A DNA stretch of 64,000 nucleotides from Panax quinquefolius (lineage: Eukaryota; Streptophyta; Magnoliopsida; Apiales; Araliaceae): assembly GCA_020205615.1 (NCBI GenBank), contig CM035170.1, positions 27,437,568 to 27,501,567 of the forward strand, in the 5' to 3' direction. The translations under genes and the position numbers were made by a program. The notes under the pieces were generated by a model. The model did not search any database. It saw nothing but the letters and a program-made list of their open reading frames with translations, and was not told the origin of the DNA. This document shows positions 57,723 through 64,000 of the stretch, piece by piece (the first letter of the stretch is position 1; each line of letters starts with the position of its first letter).

Positions 57723-58673
57723 TGTGACGCCCCAAAATAGGTATACATCACCCATTCTGAGTCTCCAGAAATAACACTACTGACAACCTCATTTATACAA
57801 CTGTCGTGCAAAATACGATGACTCAAATACTATGAGTTTCAATACAAATATTGTTACATATATAATATGACAATATTCATATTTAAATTATTACAATGCC
57901 ATATAAAGTACAACAGTAAATATTTTAAGTCCCCGAAAGAGCACGAGAAGATTTATGTCCTCCTCATTCTAATGGAGTGCACTTTTGACGCTTCCAAATT
58001 CTGATTCGCCTCACCCTATTGTTTTTCACCAAAAATTAAATATTAAATGATGTATAAAATATGTCACACAGATTTTAAGTTCTCAGTACAATTATTATGC
58101 CACACCGTTTCACAATTCGATTAGAATTTCGAATAATTTGAAATACCACTTTATACCCATGTCGTCTCTGCTAGTCCCAGCTACACTTTTATTTCCTGAA
58201 AGGGTTTGTGAAGCAAAAGGGTGAGCACAAATAGCCCAGTAAAGAATATCATGACTTAAGATAATTACATTATCAATAGCCTTCATAAATAATAAATCTA
58301 ATATTTAGAACATATGATAAATAATAAAAGTTTTCAACCATAATAACAGTGGAATCAACAATCCATTAAAAGAGTCAAGTAGAACATAATGTCTACTATC
58401 TCCCCTAAATTAAATGTCCATCATTAATATTTCATTCCGGTAATACTCATCAACAGTTCTTTGTTATACCCAAGACAAAGAGAACTCTCATCACCTGTCT
58501 TCACCTAAACCACCAAAAATTATAGTTAAATTCATAATTCATATTTATAATTAGGTAAATCAACAGTACATCTTTGCAATACGAGCCTAAGACATACAAC
58601 TGTAAAACCAATAACGTTGAGAGTCGGCTAAATAAATAATTCATATCATTTGTAACATTACAAGTTATGATTA

Positions 58674-58683
58674 TACCGAATAA
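58674..58683. repeat. MULE target site duplication, left copy
   Basis: TACCGAATAA, repeated exactly at 60524-60533. Intact LTR copies read ATTATACCGAATAATCC here, so removal of the element restores the site. Confidence 0.92.
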
Positions 58684-58920
58684 GGGTTAAATACACTTTT
58701 CTCCACTCTACTAGGGGTCGATTTACAAATGCATCATCGAACTGATTTTTTTTGCGGTCAACTCATTGAGCTCTATATTATTTACAAAAAGTGATGTTGC
58801 CGTCTATATCTGTTAACCATTTAATAGAAAAATGATGTGGCAATACGTGGCAGGAGAGAGAAGCTGGGTTGGATAAGTAATTAAATTAAATTATACTCAA
58901 TTCTATAACAAATAGTTAAA

Positions 58921-59138
58921 CAAAATATAAATCAATTTAATATACATACCAAATAATTAAAATAAACTAATTAATTAATATTAAAATAAATTATTGAATA
59001 ATTTTTACAAATGTATTTATATAAATTAACAAAATATAATCAGATTAATATATACATAACAAATAATTAATTTAAATTAATTAATTAATAATAAAATAAA
59101 TTAATGAATAATTTTTACAAATGTATTTATATAAATTA
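58921..59138. repeat. Tandem duplication in the MULE, 109-bp period
   Basis: The copies start CAAAATATAA at 58921 and 59030; both contain AATAATTTTTACAAATGTAT. Confidence 0.8.
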
Positions 59139-59218
59139 ATTAATACATATTTTTAAATATTTTGATTTCACTTTAAAAATATAAAATTATCTAATATTTT
59201 AAAATTGAGGGATTATTA

Positions 59219-59226
59219 TTATAATA

Positions 59227-59306
<80 letters not shown>

Positions 59307-59308
59307 TC
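59219..59308. repeat. Palindromic (TAA)n / (TTA)n microsatellite
   Basis: A run of TAA units is followed directly by a run of TTA units, so the two halves are reverse complements and could form one long hairpin. A 36-bp unit (TTCCAAGCTCACCCATTGAA...) is duplicated just after it, to 59380. Confidence 0.9.
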
Positions 59309-59448
59309 CAAGCTCACCCATTGAACAGAACAACAATAAGGTTAATTCCAAGCTCACCTATTGAACAGAACAACAATAATTGCCTTACATATTAGAAAAT
59401 AAATGCATCCATCTAATTTGACGTAATGGATTCGTGATTTTCCATGGA

Positions 59449-59943
59449 TCAACACCCAATAGACAACATAATAATCCAATAATAATACATAGAATGATTT
59501 ACAAACAGCCTCTGTAGACTCATTAATCTTCCCTCATAAAGGCCCCAATACCCAAGTTCATCTTTCTGCGTTCCCCCGCCACCGTTCCCATCCACCGCCG
59601 CCGCCGCCACCGCACTTATGCCCTTTTCTACCTCCGACACCACCTCATCCTCTGTTGCTAACACCAAATTTGGTATACTTAAATCAGATCTAGTCAGATC
59701 CGATTTGATTAACGCCATCAGAGCACTTGAAATCAGAAGCAACAAACCAAACCACCATGGAATCCGGCAAAAAAGAGAGAATATCAACAAACCAAACCAA
59801 AATCTGATTATTTGTGGAGAATTCGAGTTCTCAAGGCTAACATTCGAAGAGCTAAACGCAGATTTTTTTCGTCGAAGATGGAGATAATAAAGGAGAGAGA
59901 GAATCCATTTGAGAATTCCTTGTTTTGATAGCAAAATCCCCAA
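59449..59943 (-). CDS. Open frame in the MULE, possibly a captured gene fragment; function unknown
   Basis: The frame is uninterrupted for 164 codons on the minus strand in a region richer in GC than its surroundings (59540-59890). The first ATG lies at about residue 76 (MALIKSDL), and the upstream part of the frame has only a non-ATG start, so the true start is uncertain. The translation has two adjacent hydrophobic stretches (IIRFWFGLLIFSLF and IPWWFGLLLLISSALMAL, about residues 45-77), an acidic EDEVVSEVEKG segment, an Ala run and a Gly run (from GCC/GGT repeats), and a hydrophobic end. I do not recognise the family. Pack-MULEs often carry such 5' gene fragments; whether this is translated is unknown. 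Confidence 0.35.
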   Translation of the reverse strand: MGILLSKQGILKWILSLLYYLHLRRKKSAFSSSNVSLENSNSPQIIRFWFGLLIFSLFCRIPWWFGLLLLISSALMALIKSDLTRSDLSIPNLVLATEDEVVSEVEKGISAVAAAAVDGNGGGGTQKDELGYWGLYEGRLMSLQRLFVNHSMYYYWIIMLSIGC

Positions 59944-60523
59944 GGGACATTAGAGGATGAACATTAGGGGAAATAACAGAAGGCGGCATGTAGATCTGAA
60001 GATGGGGTTAATAATTTTAGTTTTATCTAAAAATGGTTAATTAAATTAATGAATTTAATGAGTTATTTAAATTTAAAAAAATTATATATTAATGTGTAAT
60101 TTATATAATTTATTTAAAATTGTACCAAACTGAAAAAAAGAAGTTTTTTGTATGCTATAATACCAAAGTTTTATCATACCAAACAAATATTAATGATTAA
60201 AATAAATTAAAAAAAATATTTTTATTGTACTTTTATTTTGAATAGATTATTTTATTTTATTTATTTTATTTTGATTAATTTAGCATTAAATTTATACAAT
60301 TTTCCATCTAGGCATGCCACAAAAAAAAATCTGACATGTAAGTTCTCTCTCTCTCACGTGGCAGCTTATGTAGTTTATCTGTCCAAAGTCAAACAATTTA
60401 ACAGAATTTGTAACAGTTTATAAAAAAATTGAAGTTCAGTGAGTCGAATGTAAAAACAAAATCAGTTTGATAATGCATTTGTAAACCGACCCTTAATAAA
60501 GTGGGGAAAAGTGTATTTAACCC

Positions 60524-60533
60524 TACCGAATAA
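60524..60533. repeat. MULE target site duplication, right copy
   Basis: TACCGAATAA, identical to 58674-58683. Confidence 0.92.
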
Positions 60534-61589
60534 TCCCTGGTCATAATCATACCAATCAACTGTCCATCTTTGCACGTAAGCCAAAGAGGATTTTGTTTAT
60601 CATCAATTTTATCCTTGAGACTCAGCTAAATAAATAATCGACATCACCAAATTATCCATGCACTACGGCCAAAGATATTCGTTAGTATCACATCCATGAA
60701 TTATCCATGCACTACGGGCCAAGGATATTCATTATTATCACATCCACGAATTATCCATGCACTACGGGCCAAGGATATTCGTTATTACCACATCCATGAA
60801 TTAATATTTCATCGCTGAGACTCGGCTCAATAATTAATCCACATCACTGAATTATCCATGCACTACAGGTCAATGATATATATTCGTTCTCATCACATCC
60901 TTGAATTAATATTTCATCGCTAAGACTCAACTCAATAATTAATCCACATCACTGAATTATCCATGCACTATAGGTCAAGGATATTCGTTATTATCACATT
61001 CTTGAATTAATATTTCATCGATGAGACTCGGCTCAATAATTAATCCACATCACTGAATTATACATGTACTACAGGCCAATGATATTTATTAGTATCACAT
61101 CCACGAATTATCCATGCACTATGGGGCAAGGATATTCGTGTTATCACCAATGGTCATGATTATACCGAATAATCTCTGGTCATAATCATACTAATCAATA
61201 GTCCATCTATGCACTACGGGCCAAAGATATATAACTGTAAAACTGTGATAACCCAGGATATCGAATAATTCAAATTTTAAGAATAATTTTTTTTTATTAT
61301 TACTTAATTTAATATTGATATTGACTATCAATATTGTGTTGAGTATCTGTGATACAAGTCTAAGAGAAGTGGTCAATTTGTGTATTGACTGAGAAATAAG
61401 AGTAAAGTTGTGCTTAACAGAGAATAGAAGTCCTAACCCTAGTTACAGACAGTGATTCGGTAGAAAATACAATTATAACAATTGTATTGATGAGTACGTG
61501 TTTGTACTATATAGAATTAATGATTAATGATTGATCAGATAGGGTATAAATTTAGTAAACGCTAATAAGAGATTAAAAACTCTAAACTC

Positions 61590-61860
61590 ATATTGAGAAA
61601 CCCTAACGCATAGTTAGGAACCCTAATCGAATGTCGAGAAACCCAAATTTTAAATTCAGGAACTCTAAATCCTAATTAGGAAACACTAATCCTAATTAGC
61701 AAGCCCTAATGTGATTAGGAAACCTTAATATAATTAGGAAACCCTAATTATAATTTAGAAATCTTAATTTTTTATTTTAAAACCTTAATTAGAAAATCCT
61801 AGAAATTAAATGTGTAAACCTAATGTTAGAACCTTAGGGTTAAACCCTAAAGGTTGGGAC
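61590..61860 (+). repeat. Degenerate CCCTAA-containing repeat
   Basis: Irregular units of about 20-28 bp built on GGAAACCCTAATTA/GGAACCCTAATC. CCCTAA matches the plant telomere hexamer without its final A (CCCTAAA), but the spacing is irregular and the copies are diverged, so this is not telomeric DNA. Confidence 0.65.
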
Positions 61861-62023
61861 AAATGTCTAAAATGCCATTAAAATTGCAAGTTTAATGTCC
61901 AAAATACCTTTTTCTTACTTGTATGCTAAAAGTTTTTCTAGAAGGCATGACTCACCATGTTAGGTATGACTTTGTGCTTGAAATCAAGCTCATATTTGAT
62001 CTATTACATGCCACCTTGCAAGA

Positions 62024-62031
62024 TATAAATA
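62024..62031 (+). promoter_or_regulatory. TATA box in element F
   Basis: TATAAATA in AGATATAAATACATTG, followed about 30 bp later by a purine-rich AGAGAGAGAAAG stretch. Confidence 0.5.
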
Positions 62032-62490
62032 CATTGTATCATATTATAAGGATTAAAGAGAGAGAAAGTGCACACTTTTGGTTCATTTGTTATCTCAACC
62101 TCAACCTACTCTCTCTCTTTCTCCAAACCTCAGAAAAATACTAAGTGATTCAGTCACTAGTAGAGCCCCTAGCAACCCCAAGATATGATTAGAGACCTAA
62201 GATCAAAGCTTGAACTAGAAAGGTATAAACCCTAAATCATATTTTGATCTTGTATGAAAAGACCAAGTTTATGTTTATGTGTTTTAATAAGTGTTAAAAG
62301 ATGTTTTACGGTGATCTATGATGTTATATCATAGATCCATAGCATCAAAATGGGTAAAATTTAAAGTTTTCAAAAATTGTCATGAACCCTAAAAAGTGGC
62401 CTAAAAAGCTAATGTCAAAGTCCATAGATTCTTCTCTGTTTTTGATTTGTGTTGATTTATGTGTTAGACTTGTAGTATGTTGTGAGTACT

Positions 62491-62533
62491 GTAATCTGGA
62501 AGTGGAATCATAGCCATTCCATGTCCAGATTAC
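62491..62533. repeat. Inverted repeat (hairpin)
   Basis: GTAATCTGGA..GTGGAAT pairs with ATTCCA..TCCAGATTAC around a short CATAGCC loop. Confidence 0.75.
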
Positions 62534-63068
62534 AAGTTATTGTTGGTCAAACTCAGTTGACCGAGCGTGACCAAGAGTTTCTGGGCAACCCAGAAACTCA
62601 TTAGCAGCGTCTGACAATATTTTGTAAGGCCATTCGGTCACGGGTAAATTTTCTGGATTTTCCAGAAACTGTTAGAACGAGCCCTCTGACAGGGTTTGAG
62701 TAGATCAATTCTGGTAATTGTGTAATACTTGGACTGAGATATTGATTCAGATGTGTTCCTTGACATGAGTACTACAAGTTTGAACTTTAAAAACACCTTA
62801 ACCATGATTAGGGACCGGATTAAATAAGGCAAGAAGTGAGTACCATGAAATTGCCTCGGTTTCTAGGTTACCCAGAAAACCCAGGAACTGCCTGACATCA
62901 ATATTGACCGCCCAGATCTTTGTGATGTTTGGTTATATGACCTAGATAATAATTGATAATTATAGTATTACATACTTACTACAAGATCAATGTCTATGTT
63001 GGCCCAGAAACATGATGGGCAAAAAATCAAAGGTGGTTAAAGTTGATTTACGATAGTATCGATTGTCG

Positions 63069-63090
63069 GTGTTCTTGAGCTCAAGAACAC
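63069..63090. repeat. Perfect 22-bp palindrome
   Basis: The half-site GTGTTCTTGAG is followed directly by its exact reverse complement. Confidence 0.9.
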
Positions 63091-63179
63091 GAGCAATAAT
63101 GATTCATCAGAAAGCTATAGCCTACAAATGACGGATTTAATTGTTTTAGTTTTCTAAATTTCTAGAAAATGCTTAAAAA

Positions 63180-63780
63180 TAGAAAATAAATTCTAAAAAT
63201 TACAAAAATGGTTTTAAAAATTACTTTCAATTATGAAAAATAACTTTTGATAATTTGTTCTATTTTTCATTAATATTTATATTTATTTGAATATTAATGA
63301 TATTTAATTTATTTAATTAGTATATTAAATAAATTAGAGAAAAATAATTTTAATATTATAAAAATCATTTTAAATAAGAATAAAGTGTTTAAAAATATTT
63401 TGAGTTATAAAATGTAACTTTTAATATTTTTGGAGAATTTTCATTAATAATTTAATATTAATGATATTAGATTTATTTAATTATTATATTAAATAAATAA
63501 ATTAAAATGGTTTTATTGATTTAAAATGATAAAAATGATTTAAAAATATTTTAAGTTATAATTAATGACTTTTAATATTTTGATGATAAACTCATTAATA
63601 TATAAATATTAATGGTGATGGTTTAAAAATGATTTTAATTATTTTAAAAATTATTTAAGGATAATATTGATGATTTAAAAATATTTTAAGTTATTATTAA
63701 TAACTTTAATATTTTAACAAGTATGTCATTAATATTTTAATATTATTAAATATTAATGATGATGGAATTATTTAGTATTT
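63180..63780. repeat. AT-rich degenerate tandem repeats
   Basis: Waves of roughly 110-190 bp, each with TTTAAAAATATTTT(G/A)AGTTAT, then ACTTT(T)AATATTTT, then CATTAATAT..AATATTAATG. At least four can be followed. Nothing coding. Confidence 0.6.
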
Positions 63781-63817
63781 AAATCACTTAAAAATGATTC
63801 CGGTGTTTGAAAAATTA

Positions 63818-63909
63818 TTATAAATTATAATAATTATTTGAAAATTATTAAAAGCTTCTAAAATTATAAATTATAATAATTATTTGAAAATTATTAAAAG
63901 CTTCTAAAA
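63818..63909. repeat. Exact 46-bp tandem duplication
   Basis: Two copies of a unit starting TTATAAATTATAATAATTAT and ending AAAAGCTTCTAAA, at 63818-63863 and 63864-63909. Confidence 0.85.
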
Positions 63910-64000
63910 AATATTATGAACGATATTTGACTTATCTAAAATAATATTGAAGCTTTGAGACTAAGTTTAATTGACAATAAGTGTGTTAATTGCCAGATAG

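Larger units (their letters stand above)
58684..60523. mobile_element. Mutator-like DNA transposon (non-autonomous, possible Pack-MULE), 1,840 bp
   Basis: Long terminal inverted repeats: the left end GGGTTAAATACACTTTTC.. matches the reverse complement of the right end with few differences over at least 90 bp (58684-58775 against 60430-60523), and more weakly to about 180 bp. The 10-bp duplication and the G-starting long TIR fit the MULE superfamily (usual TSD 9-11 bp). It has no transposase. It carries two AT-rich 109-bp repeats (58921-59138), a palindromic (TAA)n/(TTA)n run, and a GC-richer region with an open frame at 59449-59943. It inserted into LTR Z. Confidence 0.9.
57723..61243 (-). 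mobile_element. LTR Z (minus strand), split by a MULE and truncated on the right
   Basis: Starts TGTGACGCCCCAAAATAGG, followed by the usual but diverged U5 end (AGCCCAGTAAAGAATATCATGAC near 58240, AATCCATTAAAAGAGTCAAG near 58365). The MULE occupies 58684-60523. From 60534 the GCACTACGGGCCAAGG repeats resume, with units of about 108 bp starting GAATTAATATTTCATCG (60793, about 60902, about 61008). It stops at 61243 where another LTR begins. No gene outside the MULE. Confidence 0.8.
61244..64000 (+). mobile_element. LTR-like start of another retrotransposon (element F), runs off the window
   Basis: TGTGATAACCCAGG at 61244 is a typical plant LTR start and marks a sharp change from LTR Z. The preceding AAAAC (61239-61243) could be its target duplication, but the right end is outside. 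A TATA box (62024-62031), a CT/GA-rich stretch (62050-62120) and a donor-like AAAG/GTATAAAC (about 62222) suggest U3-R structure. From about 63180 the sequence is a succession of AT-rich degenerate repeats. No convincing coding region was seen; an open frame of 73 codons at 61923-62144 overlaps the TATA box and is not supported. Confidence 0.55.

Noticed and set aside
59618..59887. Plus-strand frame of 89 codons in the MULE
   Set aside because: It is the shadow of the longer minus-strand frame at 59449-59943; neither is certain, and the minus-strand one is longer and has the more protein-like composition.
61590..61860. Interstitial telomere
   Set aside because: Units are irregular (20-28 bp) and not runs of the 7-bp plant telomere repeat.
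61923..62144. Open frame of 73 codons at the start of element F
   Set aside because: It overlaps the predicted TATA box and transcription start, and ends in a CT-rich low-complexity tract.

Overview
This window is a heterochromatin-like stretch of a plant nuclear genome, most likely a eudicot; I cannot name the species. It is AT-rich and shows no convincing host gene. Almost every base belongs to LTR retrotransposons nested in one another, mainly one Ty3/gypsy chromovirus family. The family assignment rests on four things: the order gag, protease, RT, RNase H, integrase; a C-terminal chromodomain-like tail ([24 protein letters not shown]) typical of the Tekay/Del lineage; long LTRs of about 2.4-2.7 kb starting TGTRAGACCCC and ending GGGGCRTCACA; and a primer binding site complementary to initiator-Met tRNA (TTGGTATC..AGC).

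Layout. 1-823: fragment of an unrelated retroelement. 824-1881 and 19895-22297: two halves of a minus-strand LTR (X), split by element E2 (1882-19889, minus strand, TSD ACTTT). E2 is in turn split inside its 3' LTR by element E3 (3726-11820, plus strand, TSD AAAGT). 22298-55565: plus-strand element EA, which has lost its 5' LTR. Its gag is interrupted at 23278-49329 by a minus-strand tandem array of five LTRs alternating with four internal regions (period about 5.9 kb), bounded by one target duplication (CGTGG/CATGG). 55566-57711 (Y) and 57723-61243 (Z): more minus-strand LTR copies. Z is interrupted by a Mutator-like DNA transposon (58684-60523, 10-bp TSD) that holds a GC-rich 164-codon open frame. 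61244-64000: start of another LTR element (TGTGATAACCC).

Two sub-lineages can be told apart. E2 and EA carry all pol domains (decayed) and have LTRs starting TGTAAGACC. E3 and the array have LTRs starting TGTGAGACC, lack the RT core and the integrase core, and share the same RT-deletion junction. They therefore look like a non-autonomous lineage that was mobilised in trans, presumably by relatives of E2/EA. No copy here encodes a complete polyprotein.

The points I find most notable are the five-LTR shared-LTR array, the shared deletion junction, a conserved splice-donor/acceptor pair that would remove a leader of about 1.7-1.8 kb upstream of gag, and array differences that cluster at CG/CHG sites, which may reflect methylation-linked sequencing error or deamination.
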